27,848 nucleotides of DNA from an uncultured Collinsella sp. Lineage in GTDB: Bacteria > Actinomycetota > Coriobacteriia > Coriobacteriales > Coriobacteriaceae. The stretch is taken from positions 1 to 27,848 of the forward strand of contig CABUUD010000014.1 of assembly GCA_902494585.1 (NCBI GenBank), in the 5' to 3' direction. Under the pieces are notes generated by a model. That model searched no databases and was not told the origin of the DNA. It saw only the letters and a list, made by a program, of their open reading frames with translations. Made by a program: the position numbers and the translations under genes. Shown here piece after piece: positions 5,742 through 14,598 of this stretch (positions are counted from its first letter, which is position 1; every line of letters begins with the position of its first letter).

Positions 5742-7817
5742 CTAACGCAGATACGCTTTCGCGTTGTCCAAGCTGTACGCAATCGTCGAGCCGTTGTGCA
5801 ACAGCGACGACGTCTGCGGGGTAATCGTGCCGGTAATACCCAGTGCCAAGAGTGCTGAGTTGGTGAGCATCACCTTAGAGTAGGAGCTCGTCAGACGATC
5901 AACGAGGCCCTGGCTCATGCGGCGCAGACGCACGATCGCGGCAAGATCCGTATCGGTCAGGATGATATCGGCGACCTCCTTGGCGATGTCGCTTCCGCCA
6001 CCCATGGCCAGACCCACATCGGCCAGGCCCAGCGCCGGTGAGTCGTTGACGCCGTCGCCCACCATGGCAACATGGCGTCCCTCGCTCTTAATGCGCTCCA
6101 CATAGGCGTACTTGTCCTCGGGCAGCAGCTCGGCCTTAAACTCGTCGACCCCTGCCTCTCGCGCAATGCGCTCGGCCGTGCGCTCGGAGTCGCCCGTGAG
6201 CATGACCACGTGCTTGACGCCCAGCGCATGCAGGTCGGCGATGGCCTCGCGCACGCCGGGCTTGAGCGGATCTTCAATACCGAGCACGCCCACGACCGTG
6301 CCATCGACCGCCAGGTACAGCGGCGACAAGCCCTGCATCTGGGACTCGATGCGCTCCTTGATGTCGGATTCGAGCTGTGCGCCCTCGTCCTCAAACACAA
6401 AATGTGCCGAACCGATGATGGCGCGACGCCCTTCGATGGACGAAGCGATGCCGTGTGCCACGATGTACTCGACGGCAGCATGGCGCTCGCGGTGCTCGAG
6501 CCCGCGCTCGCGTGCCGCATTGACCACGGCGCGCGCCACCGGATGCGGGAAATGCTCCTCCAAGCAAGCGGAAAGGCGCAGGATCTCGTCCTCGCTCCAG
6601 CCATCGGTCGTGAGCACGCAAGCTAGACGCGGCTGCGCCTCGGTGAGCGTGCCGGTCTTATCAAACACGATGGTGTCGGCCTTGGCAAACGACTCAAAGT
6701 ACTTTGCGCCCTTGACCATGACGCCCATCTTGGCAGCATCGCTCATAGCAGTCATGACGGCGACGGAACCCGTGAGCTTGAGTGCGCACGAGTAGTCGAC
6801 CATCAGCGCCGCTGAGGTCTTGATGAGGCTGCGGGTGGTGAGAGCGACAAGGCCCGCGAGCAGAAAGTTCCACGGGACAATCTTATTGGCAAGGTCCTCC
6901 ATATGCGACTGGCCCTCGGACTTGAGCGAGTCGGCCGTCTGCACGAGCGAGACGATCGAGCGGAGCTTGGTCTGAGCCGTGTTGGCGCGCACGCGCACCA
7001 AGATGCTGCCATCTTCCACGACGGTGCCGGCGAACACGTCGTCGCCCACGCTGCGCTCGACGGCCAGCGGCTCGCCGGTCAGGGTCGCCTGGTTGACCAT
7101 GGCGCTCCCCTGCTCGACCACGCCGTCGATGCAGATAGACATGCCAGTGCGCACGGCGACCAGATCGCCGGGCTCGAGCTCGGTCGCGGCAACGCTTACC
7201 TCGGTGTCGCCGACGACCTTTTGCGCTTTGTCAGGCACATCGAGCAGCGAGTTGATGAGCTCGTTTTCGCTCATGGCGCGGGTGTAGTCCTCGAGCAGCT
7301 CGCCCACGTTGAGCAGGAACATCGTCTGGCCCGCGGTGTCGACATCACGTTTGACGAATGAAATGCCGATGGCCGAAGCGTCGAGCACAGGAACGGTCAG
7401 GCGCGGCTGCGCCAGCTCATGAAGGGCAGCGCGCAAAAATGCCATGTAACCGGCCACGACAAACACCGCACGCAGAGGCGTCGGCAGGAACCAGCGGCGC
7501 GCGTAGTGGGCGCCGACGAGTGTCGCCAGGTCCATAACGAGTTTGTGCTTGCGCGGCTCGAGTTGCATCACGTAGCCCGACTTGGCATCGGCGATAGCTT
7601 GAGCATCGAGTGCACCCAAGGCGTCGAGCACGCTCGCGCGGCGCGGCTCGTCGTACTCCAGCGCCATCTGGCCAATGCGGCCATACACGCGCACCTTGTG
7701 CACGCCATCGATATCGCCGCCAAGCTTAAGAAGTGCATCGAGATCGCTCTCTGGCACAGGACCCGCCAATTGAAGACGGGTCCTGCCGGGGATCTCGCTA
7801 ATAATCGAGAATCTCAT
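5742..7817 (-). CDS. P1B-type metal-transporting ATPase
   Basis: A 691-residue membrane pump that couples ATP hydrolysis to metal transport. Signatures: TLTGEP (A domain, 245-250), phosphorylation Asp386 in DKTGTLT, an HP dipeptide (about 425-426) typical of heavy-metal pumps, MLTGDSE and VGDGVNDSPAL (586-596). The transmembrane metal site is DYSCALK (341-347) rather than the copper/zinc CPC. The N-terminal domain (about residues 1-60) resembles a metal-associated fold but has no CxxC. Metal specificity is therefore uncertain. The SC-containing motif recalls pumps such as mycobacterial CtpC, linked to manganese. It is co-transcribed with a DUF6110-like gene 18 bases upstream and ends at a clear terminator. 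Confidence 0.93.
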   Translation of the reverse strand: MRFSIISEIPGRTRLQLAGPVPESDLDALLKLGGDIDGVHKVRVYGRIGQMALEYDEPRRASVLDALGALDAQAIADAKSGYVMQLEPRKHKLVMDLATLVGAHYARRWFLPTPLRAVFVVAGYMAFLRAALHELAQPRLTVPVLDASAIGISFVKRDVDTAGQTMFLLNVGELLEDYTRAMSENELINSLLDVPDKAQKVVGDTEVSVAATELEPGDLVAVRTGMSICIDGVVEQGSAMVNQATLTGEPLAVERSVGDDVFAGTVVEDGSILVRVRANTAQTKLRSIVSLVQTADSLKSEGQSHMEDLANKIVPWNFLLAGLVALTTRSLIKTSAALMVDYSCALKLTGSVAVMTAMSDAAKMGVMVKGAKYFESFAKADTIVFDKTGTLTEAQPRLACVLTTDGWSEDEILRLSACLEEHFPHPVARAVVNAARERGLEHRERHAAVEYIVAHGIASSIEGRRAIIGSAHFVFEDEGAQLESDIKERIESQMQGLSPLYLAVDGTVVGVLGIEDPLKPGVREAIADLHALGVKHVVMLTGDSERTAERIAREAGVDEFKAELLPEDKYAYVERIKSEGRHVAMVGDGVNDSPALGLADVGLAMGGGSDIAKEVADIILTDTDLAAIVRLRRMSQGLVDRLTSSYSKVMLTNSALLALGITGTITPQTSSLLHNGSTIAYSLDNAKAYLR

Positions 7818-7835
7818 AGTTTGTGCCTGGGAGCG

Positions 7836-8081
7836 TTACTCGGCTGCCTCGTCAGCAGCGGCCTCGCTCTGGGTGATGTAGGCAGCCTCGGCAACCATGT
7901 CGTCGACATTGGCCTTGGCCTGCTCGACCATGTCCTGGTAGCAGTTCTTGACGCGCATGCCGCACGCGATACCCTGCACGCAGGCATTCTTGACCGGAGC
8001 GCTGGTAAGCAGCTTGATGCCGGCCGTGCCAAGCAGAAAACCGCCACCGACAAGCAGGGTGTTAAACGTCGACTTCTTCAT
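7836..8081 (-). CDS. Small DUF6110-like membrane protein next to the metal ATPase
   Basis: An 81-residue protein with one membrane segment (about 9-26, GGGFLLGTAGIKLL). This is followed by a segment with three cysteines at 34, 40 and 47 and an acidic helical tail rich in Ala, Glu and Asp. From memory it matches small proteins annotated DUF6110 that sit beside P-type ATPases. I could not verify this by search. The ATG at 8079-8081 has a GGGAG site seven bases upstream, and a longer upstream reading lacks one. It leads the ATPase operon. A role as metal chaperone or pump partner is inference from context only. Confidence 0.8.
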   Translation of the reverse strand: MKKSTFNTLLVGGGFLLGTAGIKLLTSAPVKNACVQGIACGMRVKNCYQDMVEQAKANVDDMVAEAAYITQSEAAADEAAE

Positions 8082-8161
8082 GTTGCTTCTCCCTTTTGCC
8101 GCACAAGCGCGGCATGGTGCCTTAGCACCCGAGTTCATTAGTTTGCTCGAGCACGCTTATG

Positions 8162-8190
8162 AATATAGTTTAGTATAACTATTTGGTCAA
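8162..8190 (-). promoter_or_regulatory. Promoter of the DUF6110-ATPase operon
   Basis: TTGACC (8185-8190), exactly 17 bases, then TATATT (8162-8167) on the minus strand. This is one of the best promoters in the window. Confidence 0.8.
8165..8182. promoter_or_regulatory. 18-bp palindrome in the promoter spacer (operator candidate)
   Basis: The minus strand reads ATAGTTATACTAAACTAT: perfect 6-bp arms ATAGTT/AACTAT around a near-symmetric centre. It fills the spacer and the edge of the -10 box, so a bound repressor would block RNA polymerase. The look is that of a metalloregulator box (DtxR/MntR or ArsR type). No such regulator is encoded in this window. Confidence 0.55.
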
Positions 8191-8231
8191 CAATGGCTAA
8201 CTTTTTGGAAACTATGGGGATGAACTCAATA

Positions 8232-8256
8232 TGACAAAGGGACTGTCTCTTTGTCA
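8232..8256. repeat. Hairpin TGACAAAG/CTTTGTCA after the ABC operon
   Basis: An 8-bp perfect stem with loop GGACTGTCT lies just beyond the stop of the 585-aa ABC gene. No T-run follows on the minus strand. The loop resembles the CTGTCCC core of the two hairpins at 18524 and 27536, so it may be a divergent member of the same family. Confidence 0.5.
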
Positions 8257-8261
8257 CATTC

Positions 8262-10019
8262 CTACAGCTGCCAGGCAGCCGCTTCCTTTTGCAGCGCAAC
8301 CATGCGGGCGAATTCTCCGCCTGCTGCCTTGAGCTGCGCCGGGGTGCCCTGTTCGGCAACCACTCCATCCTTGAGCACAACGATTTTGTCGGCATTTTCC
8401 ACCGTACGCATACGGTGGGCAATAACGATAACCGTCTTACCTGCGAGCAAACGGGAGAGTGCCTGCTGTACCACGGTCTCGTTCTCCACATCCAAGCTTG
8501 CCGTCGCTTCATCCAGCAACACGATCGGCGCGTCCTTGAGCAGCGCACGGGCGATAGAGATGCGCTGGCGCTCGCCGCCAGAAAGCTTGGAACCATTCTC
8601 GCCGATCATGGTGTCGTAGCCCTGCGGCATACGACTCACAAACTCGTCGCAGTTGGCGGCACGCGCGGCCGCAAGCACTTCCTCATCGGTGGCATCACGA
8701 CGTCCGAGGCGGATGTTTCCCATCACCGTGTCGTCAAAGAGCAGTACGTCTTGGAACACAATGGCGTAGTCGCGCAGGAGTACCTCGGGATCGACGCTCG
8801 CAACATCCACGCCACCCACGGTAACCTTGCCCGCGGTGGCATCCCAAAAGCGCGCGGCCAGGCGGCTCACCGTAGACTTACCGGAACCCGAAGGACCGAC
8901 CAGTGCCGTGACCTCGCCTTCCTTGGCGGTAAAGCTCACATCGGTAAGAACCTTCTCGCCGGCGCGGCCGTCCTCGCCCGCACCATAGCCAAATGCCACG
9001 TGATCGAACACCACATCGTGGCCCACGGGCTCAAATTTCTCGCTGCCCCGCGCCACAGGCTCTTCCATGATGGAACGCATGCGCTTGGCAGACGACTCGG
9101 CGGCAAACAGCTCGGACATTAACATTAACGCCTGGTCAAAGGGCGCATAGATACGGCTCACCATAAGCAGGAAGGCAAACATCACCAAAAAGTCGACCCG
9201 CCCCGAGGCGACCATCGCGGCACCCGTTACCAGCGTGGTGGCAATGCCCAGACGCAGGATGGCAAAGGCGGAGTTGACCAAAAGCCCGTTAGCGAGCTCG
9301 CCCTTGGTGGTCTCGCGCTCCTCGGCATCGATCACGGCGTTGAGTCCCTCAAGATAATGGGCCTCCTGGTTGGTGGCGCGGATCTCGCGAACGCAGTCGA
9401 GCGTCTCTTGAATCGCCTCGGTAACCTTGACCTTCTCGGCACGCACGCGATCGAACACCGGAGTCATGGGGCCGCGTGTTAGATACAGCACGGCAAAGGC
9501 CACGGGAACGCTCCAAAACGCCGCGATCGCCAGCTGCCAGCAAAAGAACAGCGATGCCACGAAGACAATGGCGCTTGCGATGATGGCACCCCAAAGCTCT
9601 CCCAGCACGTGGCTGTAGGCGTGCTCCATGGCCTGGACGTCACCCATGATGGTCTCGGTTAAATCGGCCAGATCACGACGCCCAAAAAACGACAGCGGCA
9701 GTTTGCGCAAGCGCTCGGCAATCTCCATACGCTGTTTGCCGCACTCCTCGTAAAAGATGCAGTAGGTGTAGTAATACTGCTGCCAGTTAGAGGCAAAGAG
9801 CAGCACGAAAAAGACCAGGAGGCCGCCCACGATCGGCAGGGCATCCGGCAGGTCAGCCCCGCTGGCGAGATGCTCGACAAAGCCGGCCATGACCAGGAAT
9901 AAAAAGCCCATGCCGGCCATGGTAATGAGATTGGTGAGCGTGGTCCAGAAAATGCCGCGTTTTACGCCGGCGATACCTTTATCGGATAGGAAATACTTCT
10001 TTTGGAATGAGGCGAACAT
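8262..10019 (-). CDS. ABC half-transporter, permease-ATPase fusion (YbtQ/IrtB-like)
   Basis: A 585-residue ABC protein of exporter fold: six predicted membrane helices in residues 1-320, then the nucleotide-binding domain. Walker A is GPSGSGKST (375-383), the signature LSGGE (479-483), Walker B/catalytic Glu in LLDEATASLD (501-510), and the switch histidine His535 in IAHRM. All catalytic elements are intact. It starts directly after the stop of the 608-aa partner (TAA-ATG, no gap), with GGAGGCGAGG as ribosome binding site, so the two should form a heterodimer. The divergent AraC gene recalls the yersiniabactin locus (ybtA with ybtPQ). Siderophore or heme uptake is plausible, but drug export cannot be excluded. 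Confidence 0.88.
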   Translation of the reverse strand: MFASFQKKYFLSDKGIAGVKRGIFWTTLTNLITMAGMGFLFLVMAGFVEHLASGADLPDALPIVGGLLVFFVLLFASNWQQYYYTYCIFYEECGKQRMEIAERLRKLPLSFFGRRDLADLTETIMGDVQAMEHAYSHVLGELWGAIIASAIVFVASLFFCWQLAIAAFWSVPVAFAVLYLTRGPMTPVFDRVRAEKVKVTEAIQETLDCVREIRATNQEAHYLEGLNAVIDAEERETTKGELANGLLVNSAFAILRLGIATTLVTGAAMVASGRVDFLVMFAFLLMVSRIYAPFDQALMLMSELFAAESSAKRMRSIMEEPVARGSEKFEPVGHDVVFDHVAFGYGAGEDGRAGEKVLTDVSFTAKEGEVTALVGPSGSGKSTVSRLAARFWDATAGKVTVGGVDVASVDPEVLLRDYAIVFQDVLLFDDTVMGNIRLGRRDATDEEVLAAARAANCDEFVSRMPQGYDTMIGENGSKLSGGERQRISIARALLKDAPIVLLDEATASLDVENETVVQQALSRLLAGKTVIVIAHRMRTVENADKIVVLKDGVVAEQGTPAQLKAAGGEFARMVALQKEAAAWQL

Positions 10020-11846
10020 TTAGGCCTCGCCTCCCTTCGTGACGGCGGCATCCGCGGTCGCTGCAGCGATTTTCCAGCTCGCGGCCTGTTCGTATTCGGC
10101 CCACATCTTGGCATACAGACCCTCTTGGGACAGCAGCTCGGCATGGGTACCCGACTCCTGCACGCTGCCCTGGTTGAGCACCACGATTTGGTCTGCGCTC
10201 ACCACGGTCGAAAGCCGGTGCGCAATCATAATGACCGTGCGACCCGCCGCCAGTTTGCTAAAGGCACGCTGGATGAGCGCCTCGTTCTCGGGATCGGCAA
10301 ACGCCGTGGCCTCATCGAGCACCACGATAGGCGCGTCTTTAAGGATCGCGCGGGCGAGTGCCACGCGCTGGACCTCGCCGCCCGAAAGATATGCTCCGCC
10401 GGCGCCGAGCATGGTGTTGATGCCCTGGGGGAGCTTGGCCACAATGTCGTCGCACTGAGCTGCGGAGAGGGCCGCACGCACTTCGTCGTCAGTGGCCGTA
10501 GGCTTGGAGGCGCGCACGTTATCGGCAAGTGTTTGCCGGAACAGCTGGTTGGTCTGGAACACGAAGGCGACCTGGTCCATAAGCTCGTGCGGATCCATAT
10601 CGCGAACGTCCACGCCGCCTACGAGCACTCGACCCGAGGAAACATCCCAAAAACGCGGGATCAGGCTTGCGCAGGTTGACTTACCGCCACCCGAGGGACC
10701 CACCAGGGCGAGGGTGCTACCCGCGGAAACGCTAAAGCTCACATGGCTAACGGCAGGTGCTTTGGCACCCTCGTAGGTAAAGCTCACATCCTCAAATCGC
10801 ACGTCGCTGCCGGCAGGGTGCTTGGGTTGGGCGGTCACGGAGAGCTGCTTGGAATCCATGACGCTTCGAATACGAGCCAGCGAATCGGCACTCATCTGAG
10901 AGGCCTCGCCCACAAACATGAGCTTGGTCATGGTCGTCGGCACCACGGCCGAAAATATCGCGTAAAACGTGAAGTTGGCCATAAAATGCGCGAAGTCCGT
11001 CTCGCCCGGCGCCAACAGCAACGCCACGGGCAACAGGAATGCCACAAGACCATTGAGCGCGGTAAGGTTGAGTACCTGCGGACCTCGACAGAACGTGCCC
11101 GCATAGTTTTGTGCCATGTCGGCGTATTCGGCGATCGCATCGTGGAAGGCCTTAAAGGAGTAGACCGTCTGCTGAAACACCTTGACCACGGGGATGCCGC
11201 GTACGTATTCGGTGCCGGTCTTGTTCATCTTGACCAGCGCTCCCATGTAGGCCTTCATGAACTCGGCGCCTTTGCCGCTCATCATGGTGGCCATGGCGCC
11301 AAACGAAACGACGACCGAGATAAGGCATGCCGCGCCCAAGCGCCAATCGAGGGCGAAAAGCAGCACGAGCAAGCCCACGACCATGGCGACGGCGCCTGCG
11401 ATATCGGGCAGCATGTGTGCGAGCAAAGTCTCGGTGGAGGCGGCGCATCCGTCTACAACACGACGCAGCTCACCAGTGGCGTGCGTGTCAAAGTAGCCAA
11501 GCGGCAGCTTAAGCAGGTGCTCGGTCGTAGTCTTGCGGATATTGGACGCGCAGCGAAACGCGGACAGATGCGTGCACATGAGCCCCACGAAATAAACTAC
11601 GATGCTTGCCAGGGCAAAACCCACGGCCCACCAGCCATACATCGCGATATCGGTGGCTTCGCTCCAGTTAGGTGCCACGGCGATCAGATCGCGCGCGACA
11701 AGCCAAATGCACACGTACGGGCCAAAGCTCAGCAGCTGCGAGAGCGCCGAGAGCGCCATGCCCAAATACGTTAGGAATTTGCGGTCACCGGCATACGCGA
11801 GCAACTCGCCGATGCCTCCACCTTCCCTTTTTGATCCCTTTGCCAT
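10020..11846 (-). CDS. ABC half-transporter, permease-ATPase fusion (YbtP/IrtA-like)
   Basis: First gene of the transporter pair, 608 residues. Predicted helices span about residues 22-310. Walker A is GPSGGGKST (383-391), the signature LSGGE (487-491), and the switch histidine is in IAHRLSTV (543). The D-loop region reads LDEATAFADPENE (510-522). The AFADPE variant, instead of the common ASLD, is one I associate with the siderophore-linked IrtA/YbtP group, which supports an iron-related role. The start ATG has AAGGAA six bases upstream. Gene order and zero spacing with the next gene indicate an obligate heterodimer. Confidence 0.88.
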   Translation of the reverse strand: MAKGSKREGGGIGELLAYAGDRKFLTYLGMALSALSQLLSFGPYVCIWLVARDLIAVAPNWSEATDIAMYGWWAVGFALASIVVYFVGLMCTHLSAFRCASNIRKTTTEHLLKLPLGYFDTHATGELRRVVDGCAASTETLLAHMLPDIAGAVAMVVGLLVLLFALDWRLGAACLISVVVSFGAMATMMSGKGAEFMKAYMGALVKMNKTGTEYVRGIPVVKVFQQTVYSFKAFHDAIAEYADMAQNYAGTFCRGPQVLNLTALNGLVAFLLPVALLLAPGETDFAHFMANFTFYAIFSAVVPTTMTKLMFVGEASQMSADSLARIRSVMDSKQLSVTAQPKHPAGSDVRFEDVSFTYEGAKAPAVSHVSFSVSAGSTLALVGPSGGGKSTCASLIPRFWDVSSGRVLVGGVDVRDMDPHELMDQVAFVFQTNQLFRQTLADNVRASKPTATDDEVRAALSAAQCDDIVAKLPQGINTMLGAGGAYLSGGEVQRVALARAILKDAPIVVLDEATAFADPENEALIQRAFSKLAAGRTVIMIAHRLSTVVSADQIVVLNQGSVQESGTHAELLSQEGLYAKMWAEYEQAASWKIAAATADAAVTKGGEA

Positions 11847-11865
11847 GAGATTCCTTTCTAACGGC

Positions 11866-11894
11866 TTGAGAGTTAACCGTACTCAACTTATCAT
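11866..11894 (+). promoter_or_regulatory. Promoter of the AraC-family gene
   Basis: TTGAGA (11866-11871), a 17-base spacer and TATCAT (11889-11894, five of six consensus) point toward the plus-strand regulator. The opposite promoter for the ABC pair must lie in the same 114-base gap, but no clear -10 at good spacing from TTGACT (minus strand) was found. It may be activator dependent. Confidence 0.6.
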
Positions 11895-11960
11895 TGATAT
11901 GTTAGTCAAGGCTCACAATCGAGCCAGGCGTGGACGTTTTCGCAAAGGAAGGGGACGCTT

Positions 11961-12965
11961 TTGAAAATGCATCGGGCCGCGACCGACATAACTGAGCTCT
12001 ACGCACCACAGTTTGAGCAGTTTGGCCTGGAGCTTACCGGCAAGGGCGCCGTCTTTACCGGCGAGGTGGCAAACGACCGGGCGCACGGCCGCGCATGGAT
12101 CATGCCTCTCTCCCCTGCCTGCATCGTCATGGAGCATTTCATCACCCCGACGCACGATATGTACCTGGCCGAATACACACCCGAGCCATACGCCTGCGTG
12201 AGCGAGGTCAGCGCGCCCACACTTACATGCATGCCCGAGGCTGGCATAACGCCCGCGAACCTTAAACCATTGCATGGACCGTGGCCAAACAATGCCGTTT
12301 GCAGCTTTATCCAAGATAGCTGTGGCGAGGAATTAAGCCCGCTGTTTGCGGGGGAGCTCTATCACTCGCGCTCGGTGCTCTTTTTGCCTGGATATTTTGA
12401 CGAACTGGAGCACCGCTATCCCACCGAGTTCGCGGGAATCTTTGAGGCGTTTGCCGAACCATGGCACGAGGAAGCGACGTCTGCCATCTGCCACACGCTG
12501 CGCCGGATTAACGAGGACCGCGCCCGCACCGTAGGCGGACACGTCTATATGCAGGGCATCGTGGAGACCATGGTCGCGGAGCTCGCCTGTTCGTGCGCGG
12601 CCCACAAGCAGGCGCGGCAGGCGGCAGACACGCGCGTCAGCGTAACCATTGCCGAAGAAGCAACGGCAATGATTGAGTGCGCGCTCGACAAAGGCAGACG
12701 TGTGGGTGTCAACGAGGTGGCCGAGAGGCTCTACACAAGCCGCTCCAAACTATGCGCCACCTTTAAGGCCCAAACTGGCGAGTCCCTGGGCGCCTACATT
12801 CGCAGACGCCGTATGGAGCGGGCGCAGGACCTTTTGGCCGATAGCGCGCTCACGATAGCGCAGGTGGCAGAGCGTCTAGGCTACCCTCAGCAAGCCGCCT
12901 TCGCCCAAGCCTTCAAACAATACACCGGCATGACACCCACGGCTTGGCGAAGCAAGCATCGCTAA
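11961..12965 (+). CDS. AraC-family transcriptional regulator
   Basis: A 334-residue regulator with a C-terminal double helix-turn-helix DNA-binding domain (about 233-330). The first motif is VGVNEVAERLYTSRSKLCATFK, and the second, ending in the family hallmark, is IAQVAERLGYPQQAAFAQAFKQYTGMTPTAWR. The N-terminal 220 residues, probably a ligand-sensing domain, are not a type I recognise. The start is TTG 11961-11963, six bases after GGAAGGGG. ATG 11967 gives two residues less and poorer spacing. Divergent orientation from the ABC pair implies that it controls them, as YbtA controls ybtPQ in Yersinia. The inducing ligand is unknown. Confidence 0.9.
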   Translation: MKMHRAATDITELYAPQFEQFGLELTGKGAVFTGEVANDRAHGRAWIMPLSPACIVMEHFITPTHDMYLAEYTPEPYACVSEVSAPTLTCMPEAGITPANLKPLHGPWPNNAVCSFIQDSCGEELSPLFAGELYHSRSVLFLPGYFDELEHRYPTEFAGIFEAFAEPWHEEATSAICHTLRRINEDRARTVGGHVYMQGIVETMVAELACSCAAHKQARQAADTRVSVTIAEEATAMIECALDKGRRVGVNEVAERLYTSRSKLCATFKAQTGESLGAYIRRRRMERAQDLLADSALTIAQVAERLGYPQQAAFAQAFKQYTGMTPTAWRSKHR

Positions 12966-13029
12966 GGCCCAAGCTCCCTGGCCGTAACGGAGCGATTAAT
13001 TAGCCGCCGCCCGTCAGCTCACCCAGGAT

Positions 13030-14394
13030 CTAAACGTCAAGATGTGCACAATCAAGCGCCTTTTTGATAAGAGGGACAGATCGATCAGCCAAATACAACG
13101 GAATGTTGAGTACCCCGTCGTCGAGCTTTAGGTTCTTAAGTGAGTAGCGGACCCTCAATGGAGTCGTCTCCGCATGCTTGTCGGCATAGTACTTAAGGCT
13201 CTTGGAATGAACGACCTCTCCCGATTTGACCTCGACGGGAACGATTTCGTTTCCGACTTGAATCAAAAAATCGACTTCGTGCTTCGGCTTCTCGTTTGTC
13301 CAGTAACGCGGAGCAGCATCTAACTGTGAAAGTAATGCCTGAAGCACATAGTTCTCGGCGAACGAACCTTTGAACTCCGAAAATAGCGCATCCGAGATGG
13401 CAAAAGCGGACGCATCCAGCCTTGCCATGCGGCGCAGCAAGCCGACATCAAGACAGTAGACTTTAAATGCCTTGAGGTCATCGTACGCAGAGAGCGGCAC
13501 ACCACCGGCAGCATTAAGGCGAACCGCCGTGATGAGCCCAGCATCGGCAAGCCATTCCAGAGCATCCTCGTATTCTCGAGCACGAGCCCCCTCGCGCACC
13601 GCACCCCAAACGAACTTTTTGTTCTCGCGCGCCAACTGAGCTGGAATCGAGTTCCATATTTGCGAAAGCTTGGCGAACTGCGCACGGCCACCATGCTTGG
13701 CAAAATCGCGCTCGTAGGAATCCAAGAGATCAGACAACACCTTATCGACCTGAACGATATCGCCCGTCTCCACCCACCGGCCAAGAGCCTCTGGCATGCC
13801 GCCGCATGCAAAATAACGACGAAGATGCTCGACGAGACGGACATGGAAGAAATCGGGCACTGTTTCGATCTGATCCAGGCCGCCAAGGTATTCGTCGTAG
13901 TTTGCAGCGCCCTCGGCTTTCAGAAACTCGGAAAAGCTCATGGGGCGCATCTCCATGAACTCGACCTTTCCCACCGGAAAAGCGCTGGTCTCACGGGACA
14001 AGCGAACGCCCAACAAAGACCCTGCGCATGCGACGTGATACTCGGGGGCCTCGTCACAGAAGTATTTAAGGGCGCCGACTGCAGAAGGACAATCCTGGAT
14101 CTCATCAATAATAAGCAGCGTTTCGCCGGGATCGATAGGCTGTCCAAGTGCCAGGGAAAGATTTGAGATGATCCGTCGAGGATCGCGCGTACCTTCGAAA
14201 AACTGAGCGTACTCGCTCTGTACCCCAGGTGACGGCTCCTCGAGCGTCAGATACACAAAATTGAGGTACGAGGCTCGGCCGAACTCCTTAAGCGCCCACG
14301 TCTTTCCAACCTGGCGCGCCCCCTTAAGGATAAGCGGCTTACGATATTCTGACGCTTTCCAAGCGTTAAGCTTGGCAATGATATCTCGCTGCAT
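13030..14394 (-). CDS. AAA-family ATPase with C-terminal DUF4143 (COG1373 type)
   Basis: A 454-residue protein of a widespread but poorly understood family. Walker A is GARQVGKT (25-32) and Walker B LLIIDEIQD (93-101). The C-terminal part carries HEVDFLIQ...VPVEVKSG (Asp375, Glu388, Lys390), the pattern of a PD-(D/E)XK nuclease-like fold. These genes are often mobile and lineage-variable, and their cellular role is unsettled. Base composition is slightly lower in GC than neighbouring housekeeping genes, which fits acquisition. The ATG has GGGAGG seven bases upstream. A 75-bp imperfect palindrome starts 19 bases before the start codon. Confidence 0.9.
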   Translation of the reverse strand: MQRDIIAKLNAWKASEYRKPLILKGARQVGKTWALKEFGRASYLNFVYLTLEEPSPGVQSEYAQFFEGTRDPRRIISNLSLALGQPIDPGETLLIIDEIQDCPSAVGALKYFCDEAPEYHVACAGSLLGVRLSRETSAFPVGKVEFMEMRPMSFSEFLKAEGAANYDEYLGGLDQIETVPDFFHVRLVEHLRRYFACGGMPEALGRWVETGDIVQVDKVLSDLLDSYERDFAKHGGRAQFAKLSQIWNSIPAQLARENKKFVWGAVREGARAREYEDALEWLADAGLITAVRLNAAGGVPLSAYDDLKAFKVYCLDVGLLRRMARLDASAFAISDALFSEFKGSFAENYVLQALLSQLDAAPRYWTNEKPKHEVDFLIQVGNEIVPVEVKSGEVVHSKSLKYYADKHAETTPLRVRYSLKNLKLDDGVLNIPLYLADRSVPLIKKALDCAHLDV

Positions 14395-14413
14395 GGACGA
14401 ACCTCCCGCAAAG

Positions 14414-14488
14414 AAACTTCCGTAAACGTGATATTTCCCACATTTTACCCTAGGTAAAACGTGACATTTATCACATTTACGGAAGTTT
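14414..14488. promoter_or_regulatory. 75-bp imperfect palindrome upstream of the AAA ATPase gene
   Basis: Arms 14414-14449 and 14453-14488 match at 30 of 36 positions around the spacer CTA. Within it, a motif close to GTAAAYGTGA occurs four times, twice on each strand: GTAAACGTGA, GTAAAACGTGA, GTAAATGTGA and GTAAAATGTG. Its place just before the ribosome binding site suggests a multi-site operator. A DNA element bound by the product is an alternative. Confidence 0.7.
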
Positions 14489-14527
14489 TAAGCTCATTTC
14501 GCCACACTTTCATCACACTCAAAAGGT

Positions 14528-14548
14528 GGAGGCGCATTTTGCGCCTCC
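14528..14548 (-). terminator. Hairpin GGAGGCGCA/TGCGCCTCC
   Basis: A 9-bp perfect stem with a three-base loop, followed on the minus strand by ACCTTTTGAG. It could end read-through from gatB before the AAA ATPase gene. The T-run is short. Confidence 0.5.
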
Positions 14549-14598
14549 GTCACCATCTTTCCTATCAGCCCACCTGACCCGAACGGCCGAGTCGTCAC

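Noticed and set aside
10743..11774. 343-codon plus-strand frame opposite the first ABC gene
   Set aside because: Antisense shadow of a gene with complete ABC motifs. The product is His/Arg-rich without recognisable features.
13030..14394. AAA ATPase as the core of a defence island
   Set aside because: No nuclease, methylase, reverse transcriptase or other defence partner lies beside it. Its neighbours are housekeeping or transport genes.
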